In this document: in pieces, positions 54,919-64,000 of the stretch
Layout: each line of letters starts with the position of its first letter
Numbering within the stretch: position 1 is the stretch's first letter
Source: Gracilimonas sp034520725
GTDB taxonomy: Bacteria; Bacteroidota; Rhodothermia; Balneolales; Balneolaceae
Length of the DNA stretch: 64,000 nt
Reading direction: 5' to 3'
Assembly: GCA_034520725.1 (NCBI GenBank)
Contig: JAXHNH010000003.1
Coordinates: 248,001-312,000, forward strand
Translations under genes and position numbers: made by a program
Notes under the pieces: generated by a model
Databases searched by the model: none
Seen by the model: the letters and a program-made list of their open reading frames with translations, nothing else
What the model was told of the DNA's origin: nothing

Positions 54919-55743
54919 ATGACTTGCAAAATAATTGTTTTCAAAATACTGATTTTATTACTGTGGCTAGCTCCCAATTGCTACAGCCAAATACGAACGG
55001 AGGTTATTGGTGGCGATACAGTGACAATTTTTAGATTCGAAAGTGAGGATAAAGTTGATATTGAATTGAAAACGAATCTTAAACAAAAAGAAGATCCATC
55101 TATATTTGAATATAATTATGATCTGAAATCCTTGGATAACAGCATACAAGAAATATATAGGTTCAAGATTTTTGGATTGGAAAATGTTGCAAGCACCGAA
55201 ACACCTATTGGGTGGTTCAAGTTAAACTCCACAGCCAATAATTCGGCTGGATGGGCTTCTAAGGATTCTTTGAATAGAATATCACCTGATGAACGTAAAG
55301 ATGGATTTATAATAAGGTCAAAAAATTTACCCGGAATAGTTAATTTTAAAGTATGGGGGTGGGTACCGGTTCCTGTTTTTGATGAAGTTCCTGATTCAAC
55401 TGAAAACTCCTCTTCTTTTGATGGGAAATTAGGCACTACAATTGGGCCAGTTCACCTTCCTGATAAGAAAACAGCTAATGAATTATTAAACACCCTCCAT
55501 TCCTATCTTTCCTTCTCCTGCGATACTACTTGGATTGAAAACCAGGGAATTTGCAACAGCCTTCAGGCTAAATTAGAGAATGTACAAGAGCAAGTAGCCC
55601 AAAATAACAATAAGGCAGCAGGGAATAATTTGCGGGCGTTCCTGAATCAGCTCAATGCACTCAAAGAAAAACAGATCAGCAGTGAGGTGTATGCTCTGCT
55701 GTATTTTAACGGAGTGTTTTTAAAAGAGCGATTAGAAGATTAA
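54919..55743 (+). CDS. Secreted protein with C-terminal FIMAH-like domain
   Basis: The protein has 274 residues. A signal peptide (ILILLLWLAPNCYSQ) is followed by a beta-rich region (EVIGGDTVTIFRFESEDKVDIEL, FKIFGLENVASTETPIGWFK, FKVWGWVPVPVF) and the FIMAH-like helical module (NQGICNSLQAKLENVQEQVAQ, SSEVYALLYFNGVFLKERL). It is a paralogue of 53350-54277 and the intact one of the two. It has no sorting domain of its own. Role unknown. Confidence 0.7.
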   Translation: MTCKIIVFKILILLLWLAPNCYSQIRTEVIGGDTVTIFRFESEDKVDIELKTNLKQKEDPSIFEYNYDLKSLDNSIQEIYRFKIFGLENVASTETPIGWFKLNSTANNSAGWASKDSLNRISPDERKDGFIIRSKNLPGIVNFKVWGWVPVPVFDEVPDSTENSSSFDGKLGTTIGPVHLPDKKTANELLNTLHSYLSFSCDTTWIENQGICNSLQAKLENVQEQVAQNNNKAAGNNLRAFLNQLNALKEKQISSEVYALLYFNGVFLKERLED

Positions 55744-55764
55744 TTAAACAACAGGTAAGATTAC

Positions 55765-56535
55765 ATGAAGAAAAAAATAACCTGCCAGGCTGTTTTACTC
55801 ATTTTTATTTCGTCTTTAGGGTTTGCACAGGCCCAAACACAGCCTGATACTTCCCACGCTTTTCTTGATGATTTTCCAAGTGATATCAGACATCCTGATT
55901 CTTTAGAAATCAGAAGTAATAATAAAGTAGTAGAGCATGTCTCCCGATCAAACCAAGTTTATACGGTTGAAGTTGCCACGAAAGGAAACAAAATTGAATT
56001 AACAGTGGTAAATGGTTCAAAAATAAACCTTGAGGAAGTAGTTATAGAAGTTAAAAGCTTGCCAACATGGTTGCTGTTCAATGAGTCTTCGCAAACCGTT
56101 GGAACACTTTTTCCCGGTGTGAGCAAACAAGCTATGTTCATATTCAAAGTTATCGATGAAGCTCCCGTTGATAAAACCGCCCCCTTAATTTTTGAAGCAA
56201 AAACAGAAAATGGTATCTCATGGAGCAGAAAATTGACTATAAAAGTCACCGGACCCGAAAAATTTGAACTAAGTCAAAATTATCCAAACCCCTTTAATCC
56301 AACTACGAATATCCGCTACCAGCTTCCCAATAAAAGTGAAGTAAAAATTGAAATCTATAATATACTAGGAAATAAAATAGCAACACTGGTCAATGAAGTT
56401 AAAGAACCGGGTGTGCATACAGTAAACTGGGATGCCTCTTTTTTGGCAAGTGGGTTATATTTATATCAGATTTTGATCAAAAATGAATCCGGACAAAAAT
56501 TCTTGCAACAGAAAAAAATGATGTTGATAAAATAA
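55765..56535 (+). CDS. Secreted protein with Ig-like region and type IX-style C-terminal sorting domain
   Basis: The protein has 256 residues. A signal peptide (AVLLIFISSLGFAQAQ) and the short motif TQPDTSHAFLDDFPSDI are shared with 54449. The middle (about 70-165) is a beta-sandwich-like region. The last 85 residues hold LSQNYPNPFNPTTNIRYQLPNKSEVKIEIYN and VNWDASFLASGLYLYQI, the conserved sorting domain (type A-like) of proteins exported by the type IX system and anchored at the surface. A porQ homologue is present at 40230. Function beyond surface display is unknown. Confidence 0.85.
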   Translation: MKKKITCQAVLLIFISSLGFAQAQTQPDTSHAFLDDFPSDIRHPDSLEIRSNNKVVEHVSRSNQVYTVEVATKGNKIELTVVNGSKINLEEVVIEVKSLPTWLLFNESSQTVGTLFPGVSKQAMFIFKVIDEAPVDKTAPLIFEAKTENGISWSRKLTIKVTGPEKFELSQNYPNPFNPTTNIRYQLPNKSEVKIEIYNILGNKIATLVNEVKEPGVHTVNWDASFLASGLYLYQILIKNESGQKFLQQKKMMLIK

Positions 56536-56858
56536 ACCATATATATTGCCATATTACTGATATAGACGTCTTTTATTGTTTCATAGAATTCAAATCAATG
56601 CCCATTTATTGGGCTCCGTTAGTGAAACTAATTGAATTATAACTACGCTGCATCAAAGGGTGACGAGAAAAACCCACATTCTTAAAGCAATATTTCATTT
56701 ATTATTTCTAAATATTAATCAAACAGTGACTAGTAACTGAAGAGAGGGATTCATGCTTTTTTTATATGCAAATTTGGTTTACAATAAGACATTTGAAATT
56801 ATATTTGGATTAATACTGTGTATTGAGTCAAACTTTCTATTTTGAAAAGAAAAACAGC
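56536..56858. other. Intergenic, AT-rich, nothing recognised
   Basis: This interval between the surface protein and the enoyl-CoA hydratase has no clear hairpin or reading frame with family signal. A promoter for the hydratase must lie here but is not evident. Confidence 0.5.
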
Positions 56859-57620
56859 ATGGTAATTACTCAAAAACGAATCTCTAGTCATATACTTTGG
56901 GCTAAAATAGACCGACCCAATGCACGGAATGCCATCGATTTCGATGTCATGCATGAACTTGAGGTTTTGGTCGGAGAACTGGAGGAGAATAAGGAGATAC
57001 GGGTATTTATTCTCAGTGGTGAAGGAACAGATTCTTTTGTTTCGGGAGGCGATCTGAAGAAATTTCACTCGATCAAATCAAAAGAGGAAGCTGTTGCCAA
57101 ATCAAGGCGTATGCAAAACTTGTTGCTCAGGTTAGAACAACTGCCATGCTGGACGGTAGCCTGTGTGAATGGTGACGCTTATGGTGGGGGTATTGAACTG
57201 ATGCTGGCTTTCGACTTTCGTCTTTCAGTGCCCGGTGCAAAATACGGTTTTACTCAGGGCCGCTTTTATCTGGTTCCCGGCTGGGGTGGGCTTACCAGGC
57301 TTGTTGAAAAGGTAGGTCGAACTAAAGCACTGGAATGGCTTGGAAAATCTGTGGTTACGGATGCAAACACTGTTTATGAACAAGGACTTGTCGAACATAT
57401 CTTACCGGGGACGTCTCCTGAAGATGAGGTATTAGATTGGGTGAGTAAGCTCACTAAAAATGACCGAAAGTTCATCAGAGCTTTAAAGGAAGGAGCTGAT
57501 CGACACTTCTCTCAGCGAAATGAGGCCCTGCTGGCAGAAATTGAACCCTTCTCTGAACTTTGGGTTGATGAACAGCACATCAAAAGAGTTGATGCCTTCA
57601 TGAATAAAAAGAATACATAA
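56859..57620 (+). CDS. Enoyl-CoA hydratase/isomerase family protein
   Basis: The protein has 253 residues with a crotonase fold: AKIDRPNARNAID, VFILSGEGTDSFVSGGDLKKF (oxyanion-hole strand), and CVNGDAYGGGIELMLAFDFRLS with the second oxyanion-hole Gly. The general acid/base Glu of hydratases is not obvious, so it may be an isomerase, hydrolase or decarboxylase variant of the family. The ATG at 56859 was chosen; an upstream TTG at 56823 would add 12 residues. The CoA substrate is unknown. Confidence 0.85.
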   Translation: MVITQKRISSHILWAKIDRPNARNAIDFDVMHELEVLVGELEENKEIRVFILSGEGTDSFVSGGDLKKFHSIKSKEEAVAKSRRMQNLLLRLEQLPCWTVACVNGDAYGGGIELMLAFDFRLSVPGAKYGFTQGRFYLVPGWGGLTRLVEKVGRTKALEWLGKSVVTDANTVYEQGLVEHILPGTSPEDEVLDWVSKLTKNDRKFIRALKEGADRHFSQRNEALLAEIEPFSELWVDEQHIKRVDAFMNKKNT

Positions 57621-57631
57621 CATAGTTTGTC

Positions 57632-58024
57632 GTGAATAATGAAACCACACTGCTTTTTCTGGACTATTTCTTTGTGGTATTTCATTTTTCACTCATTGCA
57701 TTCAATTTGTTTGGATGGATCTGGAGAAAGACTAGACGGCTTCACTTATATGTAATTTCGGCCACCATCTTTTCATGGTTAGGGCTGGGAGCATTTTATG
57801 GCTGGGGTTACTGTCCCTGTACCGACTGGCACTGGCAGGTTAAACGGGCTTTGGGTGAGGCCGGTCTGCCTTCTTCATATATAAAGTATTATCTGGATCA
57901 GATGTTTGGTTTTTCGTGGGATACATTTACTGTGGATGTGTTGGTGGCAGCACTGGGGATCGGGGCGTTTTTGATCTCATTAGTTGTAAATTATAAAGAG
58001 TGGGAGACACAAAAAAACCGATAG
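57632..58024 (+). CDS. DUF2784-family membrane protein
   Basis: The protein has 130 residues and four membrane helices. The pattern FLDYFFVVFHFSLIAFNLFGWIWRKTRRLHLYV and a CPCTDWHW motif in the middle matches DUF2784. The family has no known function; conserved His and Trp-Cys positions suggest a cofactor or redox partner. It starts at GTG, 11 bases after the hydratase, so the two are likely co-transcribed. Confidence 0.8.
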   Translation: MNNETTLLFLDYFFVVFHFSLIAFNLFGWIWRKTRRLHLYVISATIFSWLGLGAFYGWGYCPCTDWHWQVKRALGEAGLPSSYIKYYLDQMFGFSWDTFTVDVLVAALGIGAFLISLVVNYKEWETQKNR

Positions 58025-58076
58025 AGAATACTGGATTCACTACCGGTTCAGAGTTGATCTAAAAGTATAAAACTGC

Positions 58077-59213
58077 TTAATCGATCATAAAATCAGAGGA
58101 ATAAATGGTGTTTCCCCAGATCAGATTTATGCGACCACCTTCATCAGTTTCCTCAACAGTAATAGTGAAAGCTTCGGTTACGTCATCTTTGGTGGTTACA
58201 TTCATTGGTACACGTCCAAGATCACGACTTTCATCATATGAATTTCCGTTCTGTCCTGTCTGTGAGTTTATGATCAACGTTCCTCCTTCTTCTTCAGGAA
58301 TTGAGAACAAAGTGTATTCTCCGGCGGGAACCTCAAGGTCACCAAAACGCAGGTCTTCAGAAGTATAAAAATGGGTAGCTCTATTGGCTCCTGTTCTCCA
58401 TACTTCACCATAAGGAACGATATTGCCAAATAGATCACGCCCACGTTTTTGGGGTGAGCCGTAATCAACGCGAAAATTGGTATTGGCAAAGGCATATTCC
58501 GCACTTACTGCTCCGGATAATTCACCGATCGGATTTCCGGCGTAGCGATCTGCAAGAGCATTCATGTCAACCGAACTCACCCTGTTCACCTTAAGTTTGC
58601 GGGTGGTCAATCCGGCATCAAGGTGTTTGATATTTCCTTCGGGTGTTACGTTAACTCCCATGACGCCCCTAAATGGATGCCTGATGGTCATGGAATCGCC
58701 TTCTATATCAGCAATGATAAAATTTGATATTCTGTTACCGCTAAGCAATGGCTGATTGACAGTGTCCTGTCCGGTTTCAACAGCAGCATTGAAGGCAAGT
58801 TCAAAGGGCCAGTGTACCATATCAATAAATGGGAGTGTACCGGCTTCATATGGCGCCATGTACGCACTTGTTCCATCTTCCCCGTAAACCTTCACACTCA
58901 GGCTGTCACCTTGCCGCGCTATAGATTGGGTAAGGGCACCTTCACCGGAAAATCCTACATTTGGCGGGTAATCGGTTCTCTGCATTTGTGAGATCCCGCC
59001 TGTTTCGTCCAGCTCAAGAGAATATTTTGAAAATCTGGTCTCAGGGCTACGCAGGATCACAGTTGCAGCCATACCGGATTCTGTTTTCAGGAATTGTTCT
59101 ACGGCGAGGGTATCGTTACCTAATTTTGTAACAAAATAGCTCTCATCATTGCTCTGAGAACTGCAGGCCGTAAAAAGTGATGTGATCAATAACGCAAAAA
59201 TAAAATTTCGCAT
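58077..59213 (-). CDS. DUF2911-domain lipoprotein
   Basis: The protein has 378 residues. A lipoprotein signal ends in TACSSQS (lipobox LFTAC). The last 150 residues carry DUF2911: VDYGSPQKRGRDLFGNIVPYGEVWRTGANRATHF and VPAGEYTLFSIPEEEGG. The N-terminal part is a beta-rich region without a name. DUF2911 proteins are common in Bacteroidota envelopes and have no known function. It lies opposite to the DUF2784 gene, with convergent ends. Confidence 0.85.
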   Translation of the reverse strand: MRNFIFALLITSLFTACSSQSNDESYFVTKLGNDTLAVEQFLKTESGMAATVILRSPETRFSKYSLELDETGGISQMQRTDYPPNVGFSGEGALTQSIARQGDSLSVKVYGEDGTSAYMAPYEAGTLPFIDMVHWPFELAFNAAVETGQDTVNQPLLSGNRISNFIIADIEGDSMTIRHPFRGVMGVNVTPEGNIKHLDAGLTTRKLKVNRVSSVDMNALADRYAGNPIGELSGAVSAEYAFANTNFRVDYGSPQKRGRDLFGNIVPYGEVWRTGANRATHFYTSEDLRFGDLEVPAGEYTLFSIPEEEGGTLIINSQTGQNGNSYDESRDLGRVPMNVTTKDDVTEAFTITVEETDEGGRINLIWGNTIYSSDFMID

Positions 59214-59307
59214 AATATGTCAGTTGGTTATTAGAGTTAGATTGAAAATCTATTTCAAAAAGTCTTTAACGCCAAAAATATGTGCTTTAAAATTTGGTAA
59301 ATGGGGT

Positions 59308-59940
59308 TCAGGATTCCTGATCGATCTTATTCAATGCCTCAACAAAAACCTCAACAGGTTGGGCTCCCGAAAGGCCGTATTTATTATTGATCAAAAAGAA
59401 TGGCACGCCCTGTATTCCGATCTTATGGGCTCGTTCAATGTCCTGAACCACTTCATCTGTAAATTCTTTTTCGTTCAAAGCTTTCAATACCTCCTCTTTA
59501 TCTAAACCGATATCATCAGCCAGTTCAGAAAGGATTGATACATCACCCACATTTTTACCTTCGGTGAAGTAGGCTTTCAGCAGGCGTTCTTTCATTTCAT
59601 GCTGAAGGCCTTTGCTCTCTGCAAAATGAATAACCCTGTGGGCGTTGAAGGTGTTTGTAGGTTTTACATCATCCATATTGAAATTGAGCCCTACTTTTTC
59701 AGCCATTTGCGTCATATTCTTATTCATCTGCATGGCCCATTCACGATCTTTACCATATTTGGTAGCAAGGGTATCATAAATGTCTGCATTAGGTTCCGCC
59801 GGCGCATTGGGATCGAGTTCAAAACTTCTCCAGGTAATATTTACCGAAGTATCCTGTAATTCTTTAAGCGCTTTTTCAAGATGTGCCTTACCGATGTAAC
59901 AATATGGGCAGGCTACATCCGACCAGATTTCTATATTCAT
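59308..59940 (-). CDS. FrnE/DsbA-like oxidoreductase
   Basis: The protein has 210 residues and no signal peptide. MNIEIWSDVACPYCYIGKAHLEKAL has the CPYC active site; the middle is a helical insertion (FNAHRVIHFAESKG, ISE-like) and the end holds IGIQGVPFFLINNKYGLSGAQPVEVF, the cis-Pro and glycine motifs of the FrnE subclass of DsbA-like proteins. FrnE proteins are cytoplasmic, dithiol-disulfide oxidoreductases linked to oxidative and metal stress. Single gene. Confidence 0.9.
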   Translation of the reverse strand: MNIEIWSDVACPYCYIGKAHLEKALKELQDTSVNITWRSFELDPNAPAEPNADIYDTLATKYGKDREWAMQMNKNMTQMAEKVGLNFNMDDVKPTNTFNAHRVIHFAESKGLQHEMKERLLKAYFTEGKNVGDVSILSELADDIGLDKEEVLKALNEKEFTDEVVQDIERAHKIGIQGVPFFLINNKYGLSGAQPVEVFVEALNKIDQES

Positions 59941-60028
59941 CGAATATATTTTGTTGAGCTCTAATCAACACAACTAATTTGGACACAGTAACATTCGGGA
60001 ATCTAAGACTGACCCATTTTGATAAATA

Positions 60029-61858
60029 TCAGTTCAGGCGAATTTTAAAGATGGTTCCTTTTCCCGGGTCGCTTTCAACATTGATTTTTCCCCCCATACT
60101 TTCAATTTGATTTTTGGTGATATATAAACCGATACCCTTTGCATTATCGTTGTTGTGAAATGTTTCGTACATGCCAAAGAGTTGATCTCCGTGTTTTCTA
60201 AGGTCGATGCCTCTACCATTGTCCTCAACTTCCAGATGAACGCATTCGCTATTCTCAAATGCTTTTACATGAATCTGTGGTTTTCTGTCTGGATGGCTAT
60301 ACTTGATAGCGTTGGAGAATAAATTCAGTAAAATACTTTCGAGGTAAACTGGGTTATAGGAAAATGATAAATTCTCTGGTATGTCCAGATTGAAAGTTGC
60401 GTTTTTAGCTTTGATCTCATGAGTAAGAATTTGAATGGTATTATCAGCAAACTCTTTTATGTTGACTTCTCGATAAATATCACTGTCTTTGTACTGTTGA
60501 TCAATGATCTCGTTCAGATCGTTAATGGTTTCAGTTAATCGATTAGAAGCTATTTTTAGCTGATCGAAACTTTCATCCCTCTCCGCCTCTGATTCTGCTA
60601 ATGTAATAAGTTCAAGGATCATGGAAATGCTACCGGCATGATTCCTTAAATTATGAGAAACAATATGAGTAAAATTGGACAACCTCTGATTTTGGTGGCT
60701 AATAATATCAAGGGTTTTATTAAGCTCCATCTCTCTTTTCTTACTTTCTGTAATATCCATCACAATAGATAAAGTAGCTTTTTCCCCGGAATCCAGAAGT
60801 TGGAAAGGCACTTTGATGGTTTCGTACCATGTGATTTGGCCATGCGAGTCAGTAACTGAATCTTCAGGAATATGTATGGATTCATTCTGAGCTATAACAT
60901 GCCGATCCGTTTTCAAATAGGTAGCTGCATTGCTTTTATCAACTCCTATTTCCAAATCAGTTTTTCCAATGATTTCATCTTTTGACAATTCATGAAAATC
61001 TGCCTTAGCTTTATTTATCATGGCATACTTCCCAGACCAATCTTTGACAAATAGCATGTTAGGGTCCGAGTCAAAAAGTGAAAAGAGCTGACTTCTTAAG
61101 CGTTTGTTTTGTATCTGTGCTTTCTTTTGTGCAGTAATATCCGTTGAAATGCCATATGTGCCTATAATTGAACCATCGTTATCGTATAGTGGGAGTTTAC
61201 TAGTTGAGGTCCATGTTCGCTCATTTCCCTCCTCTTTATACACTTCTTTTTCAATCTTGTGAATTATAGGCTTACCAGTCTTTATAATTTTCTGTTCGTC
61301 TTCAAACGCCTGCTGGGCATGAGAAAGATTAAAGAAATCAAAATCAGTCTTTCCAACTGCCTGAGACTGCTCTTTTAACCCAAATTTTTTTGCACAAATC
61401 TTGTTAATGGCAATAAAGCGACTCTCAAGGTCTTTGAAGAAGACGCTATCCGGTAGGTTATCCATTAACTGCTGATAATACTCCGGATTATTTGGTATTT
61501 GTAAAAATGGAGAACTCTTCGGGGATGGGAGTGTTACCTCACCAATAATGAAACCAGGTTTTTGAGTATCAGACTTCGAATCAAAGGTCTCTCCAGACCA
61601 TTTCAGTGAAATGCTTTGAGCCGGTTCTGTGAGTTGGTGCTTTGTATAAATAGAAAACAGAGAATTTTCAGATCGGACTATCGCTTGTAGAATAGACTCT
61701 TTGACATTGTCCAATACAGTGTGGTAAAAAAATTCTTCAGCCTTACCGGGCGAAGAAAAATGCTCTGGATATTTTTCTTTTAAACACACCCAAAATGATG
61801 AGCCTAGCTCAAAAGAGTCTTCATGAACATGCCATTTCCAATAAGCACTTATTGCCAT
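60029..61858 (-). CDS. PAS-domain sensor histidine kinase
   Basis: The protein has 609 residues and no membrane helix. The N-terminal 130 residues resemble no named domain. PAS domains cover about 130-250 (LPDSVFFKDLESRFIAINKICAKKFG) and 258-385 (DPNMLFVKDWSGKYAMINKAKADFH). The H-box FTHIVSHNLRNHAGSISMILELI is near residue 400, followed by an N-box (LFSNAIKYSH), DNGRGIDL and GIGLYITKNQIESMGGKI. The HisKA helix has a LRNH motif, as in many PAS-type HWE-like kinases of Bacteroidota. It probably senses a cytoplasmic signal; the response regulator is not adjacent. Confidence 0.9.
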   Translation of the reverse strand: MAISAYWKWHVHEDSFELGSSFWVCLKEKYPEHFSSPGKAEEFFYHTVLDNVKESILQAIVRSENSLFSIYTKHQLTEPAQSISLKWSGETFDSKSDTQKPGFIIGEVTLPSPKSSPFLQIPNNPEYYQQLMDNLPDSVFFKDLESRFIAINKICAKKFGLKEQSQAVGKTDFDFFNLSHAQQAFEDEQKIIKTGKPIIHKIEKEVYKEEGNERTWTSTSKLPLYDNDGSIIGTYGISTDITAQKKAQIQNKRLRSQLFSLFDSDPNMLFVKDWSGKYAMINKAKADFHELSKDEIIGKTDLEIGVDKSNAATYLKTDRHVIAQNESIHIPEDSVTDSHGQITWYETIKVPFQLLDSGEKATLSIVMDITESKKREMELNKTLDIISHQNQRLSNFTHIVSHNLRNHAGSISMILELITLAESEAERDESFDQLKIASNRLTETINDLNEIIDQQYKDSDIYREVNIKEFADNTIQILTHEIKAKNATFNLDIPENLSFSYNPVYLESILLNLFSNAIKYSHPDRKPQIHVKAFENSECVHLEVEDNGRGIDLRKHGDQLFGMYETFHNNDNAKGIGLYITKNQIESMGGKINVESDPGKGTIFKIRLN

Positions 61859-61984
61859 ATTATATAATCTTGTAATCCTAAGACTCTTTAAGTTATTGCT
61901 TTACATGTCTTGACCCTAAAAAATAAACTAAATATAATATAGTAAGTGTAAGTTTGTGTAACATTGGGTGGCTCACAGAATAAA

Positions 61985-62015
61985 AAAGGATGCCAAATTA
62001 AATTCAGCATCCTTT
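61985..62015 (-). terminator. Terminator of the M28 peptidase gene
   Basis: AAAGGATGC (61985-61993) pairs with GCATCCTTT (62007-62015). On the minus strand it follows the stop at 62042 and precedes a T run. Confidence 0.8.
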
Positions 62016-62041
62016 ATTCTAAATTAGAAGGTAGTTAAGGA

Positions 62042-63695
62042 TCATTCAATCCGTTCGAGCATGCGTAATCGTGTTGCTTCAAATTCATCTCCTGCTCTCC
62101 ATGTTTGCAGATCTTCAGCATTCAGAGCTTTGAATCCCGTCAGGAAAAATAAACGGGCATCAACTTCAGCACCTGTAAGATCCCAATATTCGTTGATCTC
62201 ATCATTTACGGTGTGATAGTTGGAGTCTGAAAGGCTGTCAACAGTTGCCAGGTAATTATCAGGCTTGCCAATAAATTCTCTGCCGGGATTCGGGAAAATG
62301 GCAGGGATACCCACTTTAGCCAAATTAAAGTGATCTGAGCGATAGAAATAGCCTCGACTTGGATGTTGATCCGGTTTTACGGTTCGACCCTGTTTTTGAG
62401 CTACTTCAACCAAAAGATCGCTTAGTGAAGAACGTCCGTATCCAACGACTACGACATCCTTGGTTTGCCCGTATACGTTCATGCCATCAAGATTAATGTT
62501 GGCCGTAACTTTGCCGGGCTCAACTGTAGGATTTTCCGCCCAATACTGAGAGCCCAAGAGACCAACTTCCTCAGCGCCGACAATCACAGCCAATACACTT
62601 CGTTTGATCTCAGTTTGAATGGATTTATAAGCCTCCATCATTTCCAGTAAAGCACTTACTCCGGCGGCATTGTCTGAAGCACCGTTGTTAATGGAGTCCG
62701 CTTCGATCGGAGCAGTAATGCCAAGATGATCGTGGTGGGCAGTAAGTACCAGATATTCATCATTCAGATCCTCATCACTTCCTTTTATTTCTGCAATAAC
62801 GTTCTTGCCCATGATCTCACGATAAGCTGCATCCATGCTTACGTTCATGCGAATTCCATTTAATGGAACCGGTTCAAAATCAGGGCTGTCAGCAGCTTCC
62901 ATTAATTCGTTGAGGTTTAAGCCAGCCTCTTCAAATAACAGCTGAGATGCCTGATAGGTCATCCAGCCATTGAATTTGGTTGGTGAAGAAGAAGCATCTC
63001 CCTCTCCCTTTAAGTAAAACCGTTCACGGCTCCATCCATTAGAAACAACATTCCAACCATAGCCTGCTGTTTCATCAGTGTGAATGATGATGGCACCAAC
63101 CGCACCTAGTTCCTTGGCTTTTTCATACTTGTAATCATACCGTCCGTAATAGAGCCTGGTTTCTCCATCAAACAGCTCGGGATCATATTCAGGGTCATTG
63201 TTTTTAACAACAATGATCTTGCCTTCCACGTCAACTCCCTTGAAGTCATCCCAATTCTCTTCAGGGGCCTGAATGCCATAACCAACGTATACCAACTCAG
63301 CATTTTGTACATCAATTTGCTCAGCCTGATTTGCCGGCCATGCCATGAATTCATCAAAATATTCTACATTGAAAGGGGTGCGTCCATTAGTTGAAACAGA
63401 CATTTCAGCATTGGAGGTTTTTTGTCCCAACAAAGGGAATTCCTGTACATAAGCTTCCATCTTCAGCTCCGGGGGTAGCTCCCATTTCTTTGAACGTATT
63501 AACCAGATAGTCAACGGTCATTTCCTCACCGGCGGTGCCGGTAGATCTTCCCAGAAAATCATCACTGGCAAGGGTTTCGATGTGTCGAAGCAATGAATCC
63601 TTGTTAATGGAATTTGCAGCGTTTTGTTCAGGTGCACTTGAACACCCAAGCGCTAATATTGAGATCAGTAAGGCAATAATTGAAGCAGATTTCAT
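62042..63695 (-). pseudogene. M28-family aminopeptidase lipoprotein, one frameshift
   Basis: From 63695 the leader KSASIIALLISILALGCSSAP has a lipobox (LGC), followed by ETLASDDFLGRSTGTAGEEMT. The frame changes near 63470 and the rest is one frame to 62042. A PA-like inserted domain (about 130-250) precedes the M28 core: TAHHDHLGI (metal His), NNGASDNAAGVSALLEM (metal Asp) and AEEVGLLGSQYW (general base Glu plus metal ligand). All active-site residues are intact. One base changed in a G-rich run is enough to explain the break. Corrected length is about 550 residues. Confidence 0.85.
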
Positions 63696-63754
63696 CTGGG
63701 AAAATTTTGGTTAGAGTTTTTGATATCTGAGTGAAGATAATGTACAAAATAAAA

Positions 63755-63784
63755 AAAGCGAAAGACGGTTAGGTCTTTCGCTTT
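63755..63784 (-). terminator. Terminator of the Kelch-type gene
   Basis: AAAGCGAAAGAC (63755-63766) pairs with GTCTTTCGCTTT (63773-63784), with a six-base loop; a T run follows on the minus strand. Confidence 0.85.
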
Positions 63785-63806
63785 GTAATCAAAAATTCTA
63801 GTAGGT

Positions 63807-64000
63807 TCAGTCTTCAGAAGAAAGCTCTATAGAAAATTTCTGAACCTTGTTGGTCACAGTCTGATCTTTAACCATTCCGCCAATGATGTAAAATTCATTG
63901 TTAGCGTGTCCGAGGCTTCGGTGATCCATAGTTGGAGTAGGCTGTGGTCCTAATTCTACCCATTCCTGCGTGTCGAGGCGGAATCCGAAAGCAGTCGTTT
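63807..64000 (-). CDS. Kelch-repeat protein, C-terminal end
   Basis: Only the last 64 codons are in the window. They read FGFRLDTQEWVELGPQPTPT and HRSLGHANNEFYIIGGMVKDQ, with the Kelch features of a tryptophan after the repeat strand and a GG pair. The stop at 63807 is followed by a terminator. Kelch propellers bind proteins or act as oxidases; nothing more can be said. Confidence 0.65.
   Translation of the reverse strand, partial: TTAFGFRLDTQEWVELGPQPTPTMDHRSLGHANNEFYIIGGMVKDQTVTNKVQKFSIELSSED

Overview
The window looks like a chromosomal segment of a marine Bacteroidota/FCB-type bacterium, most likely from the Balneolota/Rhodothermota side (Balneola/Gracilimonas-like). This is an inference. 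It rests on PorQ and a C-terminal sorting domain of the YPNPFNPTT type, the HYC_CC_PP-like and GDCCVxC small proteins, a PpiD-like foldase, an MCE transport operon, and dispersed intergenic repeats of the kind common in these phyla. Most open frames read cleanly, but two zones (about 1.4-17.1 kb and 50.7-53.7 kb) carry many one-base frameshifts.

Region 1 (1-2.6 kb, minus strand): the start of an MBL/beta-CASP hydrolase two bases from an ATP-cone plus PD-(D/E)XK nuclease, a GDCCVxC small protein, and a frameshifted AAA/DUF4143 ATPase.

Region 2 (2.7-17.1 kb, all minus): a copper/silver resistance island. In transcription order it holds a HYC_CC_PP-like protein, CusA, a TolC-type CusC, CusB with an N-terminal metal-binding motif and a C-terminal DUF3347-like domain, a P-II-like protein, a Met-rich secreted protein, a SHOCT protein, a multicopper oxidase, a DUF2231 membrane protein fused to a LamG-like domain, and a CopB-type P-type ATPase with a CPH motif. 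Together these would pump Cu/Ag from cytoplasm and periplasm, oxidise Cu(I) and buffer it in the periplasm. Nearly every gene here is frameshifted as given, although motifs are intact. Composite palindromic repeats lie on both sides of cusA.

Region 3 (17.4-24.6 kb): a CynX-like MFS transporter flanked by a short repeat, an orphan HigA antitoxin, a VOC protein, two regulators that fuse an HMA-like metal site to an AraC DNA-binding domain, an ICMT-like methyltransferase, a Zn/Cd/Pb P-type ATPase, a decayed second GDCCVxC gene, and a NYN-domain protein.

Region 4 (24.7-50.4 kb): core genes. These include a flippase, aroQ and HIT; a secreted PLD-SNase-HhH nuclease; tRNA-Lys; an FtsB-like protein, a ROK kinase and lptD; ribD and ribE; ppiD; an Mla-type ABC operon; an operon porQ-channel-aroC-TPR-RlpA-CPBP; an ECF sigma factor; a histidine kinase; tig-clpP-clpX; and tRNA-Leu.

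Region 5 (50.5-56.5 kb): a frameshifted cutA, then a cluster of secreted paralogues with DNRLRE-like, M15-like, FIMAH-like and sorting domains. It shows clear signs of duplication and recombination between neighbours.

Region 6 (56.8-64 kb): enoyl-CoA hydratase, DUF2784 and DUF2911 proteins, a FrnE/DsbA-like oxidoreductase, a PAS histidine kinase, a frameshifted M28 peptidase, and the 3' end of a Kelch-type protein.
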